A DNA stretch of 64,000 nucleotides, taken from NCBI GenBank assembly GCA_002633025.1, contig NMRB01001374.1, forward strand, positions 12,572 to 76,571, read 5' to 3'. Under the pieces are notes generated by a model. That model searched no databases. It saw only the letters and a program-made list of their open reading frames with translations, and was not told the DNA's origin. Of this stretch, positions 14,801 through 26,251 are shown piece by piece. The position numbers were made by a program, and so were the translations under genes. Within the stretch, counting starts at the first letter, position 1; each line of letters opens with the position of its first letter. This DNA is from Notospermus geniculatus. Taxonomy: Eukaryota > Nemertea > Pilidiophora > Heteronemertea > Lineidae.

Positions 14801-16324
14801 TTATCAAAGTAGCATACTGGTACTGGTAATCCCTGATCCAGAAAATGACTGTGCATAGACGAGCCTCGAATTCGCAGATCTGTGCTCTTCCACCGAAATC
14901 GCAACCACAAGCTCAATCTGAAACCAGCTGACGTGGCACAATCCATGATTCAGCAATAGTCGACTCTGATGCAATGTCATCGAAGTCACTGTCGTGGGGT
15001 TCTCTGCATCACATCATTCAGTTTCAGACCGAGGTTGTGTTTGCGATTTTGGCGGAAGTGCGCAGATCTTTCTCGTTTACATGTTAGTCAATTTGGGATT
15101 TGTCTAGACATATTTTGTATAGTCAGTGACTCCTTTTTGCCTGCAACTTTCGTGTACCACCCGGGTAGCCCTGGCATTGTGGTGTGTGAATTAGTAGCCC
15201 AAAATTAGCTGTGTGTCCAGCGAAATGAAAATACAGAAAAGTTGACCAAGTAATTCGGTACATGTAAATGTACTCTCAAGAAGGGATGAAAAGAATAATT
15301 TCTCTTCACGTGACTTTTCAGTAAACTTGGAAATTCCAAGCATAATCTACATGTACATGTAACACTACATACCGGTAGTAGACCTATTGTCTGCACATTT
15401 TTGGTAAAGTTACTTTGATTCAATGTTTCTTTCTGATTCTTTCTTCAGAATCTTTACTGCAATAATCCAGGGCAATCTTCAGGACCTCCAGCAGTGCCAC
15501 CAAAACCGAAGTCATTGCAGTATAGCACTAGCAGGGCTACCGAAGATAAACCAAGCGCAGCTGTTTCGCCCACACGTCAACAATGTCCCCCACTCGTTGC
15601 CATGGTTGATCGGCCGAAGACTGATAAGGCAGCGAAAGACAGAAGTCATGGGAAAGTGACAGAAAAAGTTGCCCAAAAGTTGGGCGTCATAAAGAATTTC
15701 TTCCGTAGTAGAACCAATTCTGATGAAACCGTTACTGTACTGAACACCCAGAGTTCTCTCCCAGATATTGATGAAACCGTCCAAGATTCTGTTAGTGTTA
15801 GTCGCAGCAGCAGTGAGAGTGACCTAGACGCATATGATTACCCGGAGCTATCTACTTGGCAAAGTTCTCAAAATTACGAAAACCAACCCCCGTCTTTCAA
15901 TGCCGTACCGGAAGAGGTGGTGCAGAAGCTTTTTGATGAGAAAGTTCCCCGCAAGGCCAACCTGAAAAAATCCAGTTCAAACCGCAGCGAGAAAACTCGG
16001 AATTTTGAAAGGTCGAATAATAACGTTCTTGACCTGTCAAAACAGTCAACCCTAAATTATGAGAATATGAGTGATTACTCAAAATCGTCCACTCTTCAGC
16101 TGAGAAAAAGCCTTGCTGATTATTCCGTTGATGAAATAGCGAATCACGTTAAAGAGTCTGGTCTTGCTCGGATTGCCGCAATACTTGAAGAACACATGGT
16201 AGACGGCGATTTTTTCAAGTCACTTAAAGGTGATCAATTAAGCTGTGCTCCTTTTCATGCGTCTCTCTTTGAGATTGAGGCATTGAAAAGAATTCAAAAG
16301 GGTAAGGTCCCAAAGAAGAAGTAA
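11817..16324 (+). CDS. GAREM-like adaptor: CABIT domain, proline/tyrosine-rich linker, C-terminal SAM-like domain
   Basis: Exons: 11817-12867, then 13880-14019 or its duplicate 14518-14657, then 15449-16324 (stop TAA). Exon 1 (350 codons) is a CABIT domain, with the core cysteine in FLIC (about residue 178) followed by RIPLKM and WGDF, matching the published CABIT core (hydrophobic-x-C, spacer, LP/IP, GxF). CABIT plus terminal SAM is the GAREM plan; THEMIS has two CABITs and no SAM. GAREM is a cytosolic Grb2-binding adaptor in receptor-to-MAPK signalling. The linker has VPPKPKS and RPPLLPRKLP (SH3-type) and three YEN sites (VYENL, NYENQ, NYENM) fitting Grb2-SH2 consensus YxN. The SAM-like domain spans the last 70 or so residues. 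I chose ATG 11817 because it aligns with the family start and lies after the n at 11789. It is the only family member on this strand here, more diverged than the cluster copies and possibly the founder. Confidence 0.88.
13617..13773. mobile_element. foldback MITE in intron 1 of the plus-strand GAREM-like gene
   Basis: Two arms of about 65 bp, AAGCGGGTGATCCACTGTTG at left and CAACAGTGGATCACCCGCTT at right, flank a short loop around 13683-13700. A TGA on each side may be a 3-bp target-site duplication. The right arm is also the start of the 629-bp tandem duplication that follows. Confidence 0.8.
13681..14953 (+). repeat. tandem duplication containing an exon (units 13681-14309 and 14310-14953)
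   Basis: Both units start CTTATATGGAAATCGGAAGT and end CATGATTCAG. Each contains one half of the foldback element, the 3' splice site TCACTTCAG, a 140-nt exon and the donor GAG|GTAAAT. Exon copies (13880-14019 and 14518-14657) differ by two visible residues (QPDARE versus QPDVKE). One unit has a 14-15 bp insertion. The near-identity implies recent origin, or two alleles assembled in tandem. Confidence 0.88.
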
Positions 16325-17611
16325 GAAAGTGGATACCTGAGATTTAGCCCCTTTTACACTACGAAATTGGTCTGGACCAAGCACGGTTCGGTAGAATTTT
16401 GCCAAGTGTGTAGTGTAAACGGATCGACACAGCTTGTCCTGGTACAAAATTAGCCGTGCATTCCGAGGTAGGCTCGGTCCAGGTTAAGCACTGTTCGGTT
16501 GGAATTCCACCAGTCTCAGCAGCTAGAGTTAATTTAGCCTGTTTAACTGACGCAGTGCGCATGGGTCAACTACGCAACCTTGACCTTTACGTCATTGCTG
16601 TGAAACCTCCATGGCAACTGGGACGTTTTTACAAGTGGCTGGGTGGGTGGGATTGGCCCAGATGTGTCTCTGGCTATAGTCGTCATGCGGTGTCCACCGT
16701 TGTCGTCCGTCATAGTCTGTTAGTAGGGCCTATTGGCACCAAACTGGGCCTATTGGCACCAAACTTGGTACATGTACATATGTGTCCCTAGGTCAGATGA
16801 CCTCAGACACCAAATTTCGGTCCAATTTGATTGCTGGATTCACCACCAGGGGGCTGACACTCAGGGTTCATACTCTACCTTGAAATCCTTGAAAACCTGG
16901 AATTTTGAGGTATCCCATTTCCAGGTCTGGAAAACCTTGAAAAATCATGATTTACCCTAGAAGTCCTGGAAAAGTCCTTGAATTTTGCCCATGTGGCCTT
17001 CATAGAATCCAAAATTTTCTGGGGGAGGACCCCCCAGACCCCCCCCAATGTCATTGCTCAAACTCTTTTTTGAGCCATCGGCCCTTATTCTGCCCCTTCC
17101 AAAATATAATGGCAGAGAAAATCCTATTTGCTTGTAGAATTGTGTGAGTTGGCGATGTCATGATATTTATATTAGGCCAATGATTGAGCTGGTAAGAACT
17201 TGAATATTGGCAAAATAGTCCTGGAATTTCCGGATATTTGACCCTGGAATTCCTTGAAAAGTCCTGGAATTTTAGGTCTGGGGGTAGTGTACGAACCCTG
17301 GACACTGGCTTGTCATCCAATGCTGCCATGCTTCCCAGTACCGGTACATCCTGTTTTCATCATTCTGTTTTCTGATTTCATACCCTGTCGTACTGAAACA
17401 ATTCAGATCATTGCTAACATTTACATTCCCAGGAGCATTGAAGTCGGTATCGTCACATAATCCTGTTTCGTCTGCTTCCTCCATTTGGACATTTTGGGGG
17501 TTGATTTACCCACAAAACTTGGAAGTCATGAAAGGGGTAAAAAATACCCCCAAAACAGCGAAAGTACCACCGTCTGGAGCTGTATTTTAAAATTTTTAAA
17601 ATATTTATCCA

Positions 17612-17768
17612 GGGCCCGGTTGCACGAAACTCACGACAGCGCTATCTTGGTGTTAGCGCTAACTTAATGTTAAATGACGTAAAAGAACAATGGATTTTTA
17701 CGTCATTTAACATGAAGATAGCGCTAACACCAAGATAGCGCTGTCGTGAGTTTCGTGCAACCGGGCCC
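17612..17768. mobile_element. foldback MITE, GGGCCCGGTTGCACGAAAC termini
   Basis: A long perfect hairpin with arms GGGCCCGGTTGCACGAAACT and its complement, and an inner CAGCGCTATCTTGGTGTTAG repeated inverted. It is nested inside a second inverted repeat (ATATTTATCCAG and CTGGATAAATAT), so it probably inserted into an older palindromic element. Confidence 0.85.
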
Positions 17769-18792
17769 AGGACTACTTAGTAGTCCTGGATAAATATTTT
17801 TTTAAACTCTTTAAAGGAGCACGGTATTGGATCTCTAATGCGTTATTTGGCTGTCCACGTAGAGGTGCCACCTAGAGGCAGTAACACGAAGTACAAAAAT
17901 CCATTACAAAATGTACGCAGTAAATCGGGTCATTTGCCGAAACGTAGTTAGTCCCTTGGGTTGGAGTGTGGCGCCGGCTGTCGAGAAAAAGTGGCAATAC
18001 TGTGCTCCTTTAACATGATCTTTTCTATTTCATATTCTTGACAATTTTATAATGACCAAGACAGAAAATTTTGAATGGACAATGTTGTTTTCATCTTCTT
18101 GGGCAATCCTCAGAATTGACAGTGTGGAAAGCCCCATGGCAGTGCCCATGTCTACATAAATATGCTGAATATCTTTCAGAACTATTGCCTTCCATAAATC
18201 AAACTTCATTGACATGATTAGAACTTTTTCTATGTCAACTTTGATTCATATCATATCAGACACGAGAATACGTTCTTTCAGATATACACAACTTTTTAAA
18301 AAATGAGTGCTAAAAATATTCACCTGTGTGATTTTGAGGTGAGTGGTCATGAAGAGCCCATTGAAACTTATATGCCTGCTAAAGATATGAGTCACGGGGC
18401 TTAGAAGTAAACATATCCTCATTGTAGTGTTTGCGCTGCTTAGGCTTGCCTGGATGTTCTGGTATATACAGTCGAATCCCGTCATAACGATTCGGCGTTT
18501 AACGAAAACTCGCTTGTAACGCGTGATTTCGCAGTCCTTGTTTTTTTGGCAATGTAAATTGCATTAAAAGTGCTTGTTTATAACGAAATGGTTTTAACGA
18601 AAATCCGGTTACGATAGAATTCCATTACCCCAAATCAAAATTCTAATGCATTTTTATTTGGATACACTGGAATTGGAAAGATTTTTAAGGCCAGTAGTGA
18701 AGCCCCCACTCATGGAATCAAACCTAACAATTTGTGGTGTGCTGGAGATTGTACTGTACATGTAGGTGAATATTTATGTGATAGAAAATGGG

Positions 18793-19004
18793 TACTGTAA
18801 ACCGTGAAATTTTTGCGACGCTAAAAGTTAGAACGAATTTATCATTTTTGAAAACCGCGAAGACTAATTTCCGTGTTTACCTTCATAATTCAATGGAAAA
18901 TGCATAAGGGTTTGTATTTTCGCGCTGTTTAAGTTCGCGTTTCGGGCCATGACTGCGAAAATTGTGAAAATAAAACGCACACGAAAATTTCATGGTTTAC
19001 AGTA
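18793..19004. mobile_element. MITE with TACTGTAAACC termini
   Basis: Starts TACTGTAAACCGTGAAATTT and ends AAATTTCATGGTTTACAGTA, an imperfect terminal inverted repeat around 212 bp. No coding content. Related in its termini to the element at 19980-20329. Confidence 0.7.
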
Positions 19005-19979
19005 TCAACAAAAATAGATATCTATCTTCATACCACTGGCGCGGCCAGAACTACCGGTACCGGTAATCAAATCAAATGCTATGCAAGAATTAATTAAGTC
19101 AGGACTTACTCTATCATCTGTGATGCAATAGCCGCAGGGTTTTCTGCCGCTTGAATTTTGTGATTAGATTTCGAAATTGAAAGAAGTTACATATTGTTGT
19201 TCAAATAACTTGTGCACGTATTTTGTAATCTTCAAGATGCACATTCAAACTGCAGTCTGTCACTGATGGCCAAACTCTTTACATGCCAAGTCACCATTTT
19301 GCCCGGGCCAGCTGAGAGGGTGGACAGACAATAAACCGAGCTCAAATTGGCACCGAGATACCCCAGCCATGCGGATTGCTTCACGACCGGTAATAAGCAA
19401 CTGCTAATTCATGTCGAAGTTACTGCTTCGCATTCCAATTGATCACCTTTTACATTGTATTGACTTTAGTACTTGTTCCTATAATACTTCTGCATCTAGG
19501 CCTACTGTCCGATAATGAAGTAAACACTCTCCTCCTAAATAGGTGCTATGTGGGTGGGCATTTTTGATGTGATCTGCATGACTGTTCATGAAAAGGTTGA
19601 GGTTTTGACAATTTACCAGGAAGTCCATTAAATTATCTACGAGTAGGGACTCACTGTTATGGGTTTCTGGTGAATGCATAACGTTCCTGAAGATTGTAAG
19701 GAGTTCTACTATTTGATATTTCGTGCCTTTACTCGCCACATATTATTAAAAATTCATAGCGACTGTGATCGCTTTATAGGCTACCATTTATGCATTCAAC
19801 TAGGAAAGTTTTAAAAGTAATTTTTGTATTCTTTATTTATATGCTCATGCATTGATATTTGGGTGCAAAGCACACCCTGAATATGGCTAGTTTGCGGGTT
19901 CTAACATCTACAACATTCTTGTAAATTTTCCATGATCTCTTATTTCAGATCATGCATGTTGATATACCTGTATACCGGG

Positions 19980-20329
19980 TACTGTAAAACGGGAAATTTT
20001 TGCGGATGGTTTTTTTTGCAGACCCACAGTATTTCTGCCCCAGAGTAATATTTTGCACCTTTATAATTTGTGGACAGCTCGGCATCGCAAAAACCACAAA
20101 ATTAACATGCATTGTAACAAACTACAAGACTAGAGGAAATTCATCAGTGACATCCCTATTCAACACGATCTATTGGCATGTGGTGCATTACGTGAAATGC
20201 ATCTTATTTTGCAGTCGCGCTGACAATGTTGAATTGAAATAATTTTTACACGTATTAAATTTGCGGAGGTAATGGAACCGCAAAGACCGCAAAATTAAAA
20301 CGTCTGCAAAAATTTCCCGTTTTACAGTA
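19980..20329. mobile_element. MITE with TACTGTAAAACGGGAAATTT termini
   Basis: Left end TACTGTAAAACGGGAAATTT, right end AAATTTCCCGTTTTACAGTA, a perfect 20-bp terminal inverted repeat around a 350-bp non-coding body. No target duplication is clear. Confidence 0.8.
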
Positions 20330-20788
20330 TTATTTTTTCTGTGAAATGTACATGTACCAATGCGAGATTTTTTTCAGTACAGTAATTTCTCATTGTCAAT
20401 TAATATCAGTACCGGTATTTTTTGATGAATTATACACAATTACGTAATTTTTTGTGTAATTGTGAGAAGGTGAAGAACCCAAGTTTGGGATCCTCTGATC
20501 ATTTCTACAACCTACGAGTTAATAGTGCAGTTCTGCACAGTTATTGTGTAGATGGCTGATGTGAATAAGCTTCTTGCAGGAAAAAATTGGGCATCAAAGC
20601 CAAATGATTTTTTGCCCCATGCTTCAGCTGCCATCAGTGTGCCTATAATTCATGAGCAATACGTATTCATTTGTGATAACTGCAGTACCACGCTGTGGAC
20701 TGTGGAGTTTTCTAGTTTGCATTTGTGGTTCATGATTGGAGTCAAGATAGGAAGAAACACTGCTGGAGAATTTTTAGTTCCAAAATCA

Positions 20789-21120
20789 GTTTTTGCCCCT
20801 CTCTCCAAAATCACTTTTTGCCCCTCTCTCCAAAATCACTCTTTGCCCCTCTCTTCAAAATCACTTTTTGCCCCTCTCCAAAAATCACTTTTTGCCCCTC
20901 TCTCCAAAATCACTTTTTGCCCCTCTCCAAAATCACTTTTTGTCACTCTCTCCAAAATGACTTTTTGCCCCGCTCTCCAAAATCACTTTTTGCCTCTCTC
21001 TCCAAAATCACTTTTTGCCTCTCTCTCCAAAATCACTTTTGGCCCTGCTCTCCAAAATCACTTTTTGCTTCTCTCTCCAAAATCACTATTTGCCTCTCTC
21101 TCCAAAATCAGTTTTTGCCT
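20789..21120 (+). repeat. 24-bp minisatellite, about 14 units
   Basis: The unit is close to CCAAAATCACTTTTTGCCCC plus TCTC, repeated head to tail with point changes (GCCTC, GCTTC, GGCCC variants toward the right). Units are a multiple of 3 in most places, which keeps a frame open by chance. Units are contiguous without unique spacers. Confidence 0.9.
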
Positions 21121-21234
21121 GTCCTTGAATTTTGCTGTGGTAGGCTTCAACTACAAGACACAATGTTCTTGATTTTCACCAGACGACCAGACAACAAATT
21201 CAGAGTAAATACGATGTGAATGTTTTCTATTTCA

Positions 21235-21735
21235 GTAATTCTGATTTGAAGAATTCTTGACATATCAAAGTTGTAAAGAAAGCCTGTCCTTCGGAAATGT
21301 TAGTTGCTGGATTTAGATTGTTATGACCTGTTGAAACCACAAGTTCTGGTTGAGACATCTGAAGCAGTGATGGGGTTTTAATTTGATATACATGTACAAA
21401 TTTCATTATCAATTTGTGTGGACCAAGAAATTTCTTTTTATGTAGGCCTAGTAGACCGAGCATAAAATGTTTTGATACTGATTTTTTGATACTTCATGGT
21501 TTATGAATTCCAGACATATCAGAGTGGAGCAATCTGACAGTTGGAAATACCCCGCGTTGTTGAATTTAGATTGTTTTGGCCTGTTATACCACAGGTTCTG
21601 ATTTGAATGACATATCACCAGTGACTGCATTGAATTCCTATATACAGAAATGCTGTCATTGATTTGTGTGGGCCAAGAACTTCCTTTTTATGCATTCAAT
21701 TGAATGACCAGAAAAAGTTTTGACACTGATTGATT
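21235..21735 (+). repeat. diverged tandem duplication, about 245-bp unit
   Basis: Two imperfect direct copies share TTTAGATTGTT, CACAGGTTCTG/CACAAGTTCTG, TTGTGTGGACCAAGAA/TTGTGTGGGCCAAGAA and TTTTTATG in the same order. No coding signal. Confidence 0.6.
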
Positions 21736-21883
21736 TGTTAAATTTTTAAAACTTGTATATTGTATTGGTGGATTTTACAAGTTGAAGTATTGTATCAGAT
21801 TTTTTCCATCGGGCCGAAGACATAGCATTATTGGTCGTGGTAAGTCTGGAAGAGGCCATCTGAAGCTACTCATGTACACTGGA

Positions 21884-22136
21884 AGGGAGTAAGAAATAAA
21901 AGTGGAAAATAAGAAGTGGAAAATTTTGCAATTTTGCACGAATTTTGCAATTTCTCAAGCAAGGAGAAAACTTTTTCCCATTTTGGGAAATTTTCTTAAA
22001 ATAATATGACAGTTTGTCTGATTTTTCGGGCGATATTTCTCAAAATGGGAAAAAAATTCTCCCAATTTGAGAAATTGAAAAATTGGTGCAAAAGAGCAAA
22101 ATTTCTTATTTTCCGCTTTTATTACTTACTCTCTTC
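21884..22136. mobile_element. MITE, AGGGAGTAAGAAATAAAAGT family (copy 1)
   Basis: The left end AGGGAGTAAGAAATAAAAGT and a degenerate inverted right end enclose a body with TTTCTCAA / TTGAGAAA inverted words. A second, better preserved copy lies at 45470-45728. Confidence 0.75.
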
Positions 22137-22827
22137 TGGGTGGGATCACCTACTTGCCCTAGCAAAGGCACATGGTATAAGGTACCACGGCTTAGTTTCC
22201 CATGGTACGGACTGAAGAGTGACAGTCAGGGATGATTAATCCCATATGTCCCGGGACCTCCGCTTGCTATAAAGCTGACGTGATAACCACTCGGCTATCA
22301 AGGCAACGTTGAAGTTGAAAGGGAACTGCATGGTTTCCAAATCACCTTGGAAATTTTTTTTATTCATGTATGTGTGATTTATTTATTTTGTAGTAGTTTA
22401 GACGAAGATGTTTGACCGTAGCATTAAATTATTGTGTTCAGGATGACTACCGTAATTGTTGATTCTTGTAATCCTGCTGTTTCATGCGAGATTAGCACCA
22501 TTATAGCCTACATGTACTATAAACGCTGTTAGATTTTATGCAAGCGCAGAAGTTTTTTAAGAAAAAAAACAATCGAAAGCAGAGAGTCAAGTGATGAGAT
22601 TATATTGTTTTCTCATTGTTGGTATATTTTAGGAGTGTGTTTTGATATGCAGGTGTGTTCACAAACCAATATGATTACATTCAATTTTGTAAAGTATTTA
22701 TCAATAAAATATTGATAGGAAGAAATACGTGTAAACTTTTTTCTACCAATTAGCACCTTGTTGTATCGAACCCCTTGCAGATACTATATCGCACGGGCCA
22801 ACCCGCCGGCAATAGAGGACTTCATGT

Positions 22828-22877
22828 GGCCTAGTGGTTGGCGCGTTGGCCTCTGAGCTACATGCAGCACGTGGATG
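22828..22877 (+). mobile_element. tRNA-like SINE head interrupted by a MITE
   Basis: TGTGGCCTAGTGGTTGGCGCG resembles a tRNA box A. Before a box B appears the sequence is broken at GTGGATG by the element at 22878-23416, which is flanked by TGGATG on both sides. The part after the MITE (23417 on) has no clear box B, so the identification is weak. Confidence 0.35.
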
Positions 22878-23416
22878 TACGGTGGCCCATAGAGCTCATT
22901 GATGAAAAATATTTACATTTTCAATTTTTTTTCAATTTGATAATTTTTTCTTGGGGGTTTGTAAAATTTTTGGAAGTTCCCACCGCGGTGAAAATATTAC
23001 CACCGCGGTGAGAATATTACTACCTCAGTGAAAATATTTCCACCTCGGTGGAAATATTTCCACCGCGGTGAAAATTAATTTTCACCGTGGTGGAAATTAA
23101 TTTCCACCGCGGTGGTAATTATTAATTATCACCGCGGTGAAAAATAATTTTCACCGTGGTGGAAATTAATTTTCACCGCGGTGGTAATTATTAATTATCA
23201 CCGCGGTGAAAATTAATTTCCACCACGGTGAAAATTAATTTTCACCGCGGTGGAAATATTTTCACCGAGGTGGTAATATTCTCACCGCGGTGGTAATATT
23301 TTCACCGCGGTGGGAACTTCCAAAAATTTCACAAATCCCCAAGAAAAAAATTATCGAATTGGAAAAAAAATGCAAATGCAAATATTTTTCATCAATGAGC
23401 TCTATGGGCCACCGTA
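22878..23416. mobile_element. TIR element packed with CCACCGCGGTGG palindromes (copy 1)
   Basis: Termini TACGGTGGCCCATAGAGCTC and GAGCTCTATGGGCCACCGTA are perfectly inverted, and the terminal repeats continue through ATTGATGAAAAATATTTACA. The interior is an array of about 18 short palindromes of the form (T/C)CACCGCGGTG(A/G) separated by AAAATATT or AAATTAATT. The flanks are TGGATG on both sides, a 6-bp target-site duplication. No protein is encoded. A second copy lies at 47997-48461. Confidence 0.9.
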
Positions 23417-23782
23417 TGGATGGGTGACCAGCGCGCGTACATGTTGTATAAAGGTCTGTTCATGCCAAAAACCGCGCCGCGGGCCGCGACGGCGGAAAAC
23501 GATGCGCGTTCACCGCCGGGAAAAAAAGTTCAATGGATTTTCAATAAAAGGGTCACACCAAAGACGTGCGGCGAAAAAATGACGCGCGCTCGCCGCCGCG
23601 CGTTTTTGGTGTGACCCGTTTGAACAGGACTGGAATTGAGGGCCTATATCTAGCAATGATGATATCGAGTGATATCAACAACAGTAGGAAAGTGAAGGGC
23701 GCCGGCGTCATAGAATGTCATGTAGGCCCTAGCCCGATATGAGGTGTCTCCCAACAAATGATTCTGAAGGAATAAAGGGGGG

Positions 23783-24260
23783 GGGGGGTTACACGGTTCA
23801 ACATTTTGAAAGCTGAAAGGTGTTGAACGTTGTTAAAACCTGTTGAAGCGTCTACACTCCCTTTCAACACCTTCCACAGGGTCTTTCAACAGCTTTCAAC
23901 AAGTTGCCAAAATAGCTTCATGTTCCTATTTCTGGCAACATGTTGAAAGACCGTGTTGAAAGGGGGTTTAGACATGTAGACGGTTCAACAACGTTCAACA
24001 CCTTTACACATTCAACACCTTTCAACAAAGGTTGAACCGTGTAAACCCCCTTAATAGGGTCAGCTACAATCCGATTCAACTTGTTGAAAGCTGTTGAAGT
24101 GCCTAAACCCCCTTTCAACCTTCCAACAGGGTCTTTCAACAGCTTTCAATAAGTTGCCAGCTTCATGTTCCTATTTCTGGCAACTTGTTGAAAGCTGTCG
24201 AAAGACCGTGTTGAAATGTGTTGAAAGGGGGGTTAGACGCTTCAACAACATTCAACACGG
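23783..24260. mobile_element. foldback element rich in GTTGAAAG / CTTTCAAC words, with partial second copy
   Basis: The left arm (GGGGGTTACACGGTTCAAC) and right arm (GTTGAACCGTGTAAACCCCC, ending 24050) are inverted. Inside, TTGTTGAAAG and CTTTCAACA words alternate. A second partial copy continues to about 24260. A similar word set recurs at 63733-63990. Confidence 0.7.
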
Positions 24261-24261
24261 T

Positions 24262-24318
24262 GGCACATTCGGCTAGAGTGCTTGTCCTTATGCCAAGGCT
24301 GCGGGTTCGATACCCCTC
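24262..24318 (+). mobile_element. tRNA-derived segment
   Basis: Box-A-like CGGCTAGAGTGC is followed about 30 nt later by a good box-B match, GCGGGTTCGATACCC. The 5' part is fused to the preceding foldback element, so this is a SINE fragment or tRNA pseudogene and not a tRNA gene. Confidence 0.4.
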
Positions 24319-25675
24319 TTTGCCCAATCTTTTTTTTTCATCAAGTCGGAGAACTATTTGAAGTTTCCTGGAAACACTCCTAATCTATAGCTGGACCCGT
24401 TATTCGATGGTTTATTCATGTTATTGCTTGGTGCTTATACCAACACCACAAAAAAACTTTAAAAAAATTTACAGCATTTCTGTTCGAAAATTCTCACACA
24501 AATGAAACAACATGCCATACTTCTAGAATATGACTACACGCGCAATTCAAACTAATGCTCCTTCAACAACTGAGATAGCCCTTGGAGGAATTATACTGTC
24601 AGTATAATTCCTCCAAGGATAGCCTAATACAATGTGTGTAGCTGAAAATATTGCCAGACATACACAGACATGCCAGACAGTGTTGAAAATAAGGGTAACC
24701 TTGTGAACCAATAAAAGAATACAGAAGGCACAGAATTAGTCAGATTTTATTGATCAAAAGTTTTCAATTCATTAAAGGTTCATGTACAGTACATAGACGT
24801 ACATGTATACAAATCTCGGACATAAGGCGACTGCATTGATATTAGGGAGGTTGAGATCAGCGACCTATCACGGATCCTTATACGTATACGGATAGAATTC
24901 TGTACAACGAGGACAAATTTTGTGTACATTTCGATCCGTATACCGGTACGTATAAGGAATCCCTATAACTTCAACATTTCATTCTGATTCTTCATACGAC
25001 AGGCAAGATCCTTTTGATGTTTAGAACAAATTTTGTTGAATTCTGACTAGTTGATCTTATGGTACAACAGGACTGAATGATTGAGAACCCATGAACGATA
25101 ATGTGGCAGGGCCATCTGTCGACATTTTTTATGAGGCTTAGGCTTATTTGCTCATGGAACACTATAAAATTACACTGAAAATAGCTCTGAACATTATCCT
25201 CAAAAATGAAACTCAAGGTATCAATTTGAAAAATTCATGTAAACCACACCACCACAAAAAAACTGAAGCTCCTGCCTATATTATGTAAAAGCCTAAATTC
25301 AGACAGTGAGAGACATCTGGTGGCAAGAGATGAAGTGTATCTCTCAGTGACTACATCGTTCGATCCCTGTTTGATCCCTTTATGCTACAATCATGTACAA
25401 ATTGAAGCAGGACAGAATGTACATTTTCTTAACATCTACTCTAAAAATATTTCCTTGCCTTCTGACATCAGTACTACTGGTGTCACATATTACCAGATTT
25501 AAAGATAATGTAGGCCTATCACGGGTATTTTCGCGGGCCAAGAAATTCATTATTTATTTACATTTTGTTTGTATATTCAATCGGAAACAGGTAGTTGAAC
25601 TTATAAAAAACTATTATGTATATACGGGAAACTCCCACTTACCACATCGTTCTTCCGTGTGGGAAAAATTGTCAA

Positions 25676-25795
25676 GGGCGGCTTTCCATTGGAGCGTGGA
25701 AACGCTTGAAAACATTGTTTTTTTCCGCGCCGCGACCAAAACAAACAATGCTTTCGAGCGTTTCCCCGCACGGAAACGCTCCGGAAAGCCACCCT
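25676..25795. mobile_element. foldback MITE, GGCTTTCCATTGGAGCG family
   Basis: GGGCGGCTTTCCATTGGAGC at left mirrors CGCTCCGGAAAGCCACCCT at right. The loop contains AAACATTGTTTT and AAACAATGCTTT. A compact copy of the same family is at 52451-52509. Confidence 0.7.
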
Positions 25796-26251
25796 AAGTT
25801 CTGAAGGGGGATATGGTTGTTTGGAATACTCAAAATAGAGCCTCCCCATCTCAATGCTCTGGCTGCCGATCACACGTCCTCCATCAAATCTAAAACTGCA
25901 ACCCAAGTTAGCTGCACATCTGTTCTCAAGCAGGCTGTGCGCGGATCCAGAGGGGACCCCCCCCGCTCTCCACCACCAATTTTTTTTCTTCAATAATTTG
26001 GCGACAATATGAATAAGCAAAAAAAAATAAGCAATATGAATAAGCAAAAATAAAGCTTCTGTTTTGATACTGAGATGCCAGGAAATCGCGTCTACGGCCT
26101 TCTAGATTTCAAAATTTTCTGGGGAGGCCCCCGCCCCCCCGTCGGCGCGGCCACCTTCAGCGCCCGCCTGCAACGACAGCCTTCGGCGGCCCTGGCCCCC
26201 CTCTGGGAAAAATCCTGGATCCGCGCCTGTCAAGGGTTACTACATCCGTTC

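Larger units (their letters stand above)
16325..26251. other. 10-kb gene-poor interval between convergent genes
   Basis: No exon with homology or consistent splice sites was found. It is filled with short inverted-repeat elements (listed separately), a 24-bp minisatellite, a diverged tandem repeat (21235-21735), tRNA-like fragments (22828-22877; 22200-22310 minus; 24262-24313 plus) and a palindrome CTTGGAGGAATTATACTG near 24583-24619. The convergent genes are the plus-strand GAREM-like gene and gene A. Confidence 0.6.

Noticed and set aside
20789-21120. CRISPR-like direct repeats
   Set aside because: Units are contiguous with no unique spacers, and the context is an animal genome. It is a minisatellite.
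20552-21219. Two long overlapping plus-strand frames (206 and 164 codons)
   Set aside because: Most of their length is the 24-bp minisatellite, which keeps several frames open because the unit is a multiple of three.
23310-23614. Basic-residue-rich plus-strand frames after the palindrome element
   Set aside because: They start in the MITE end and run through a GC-rich stretch without conserved content.
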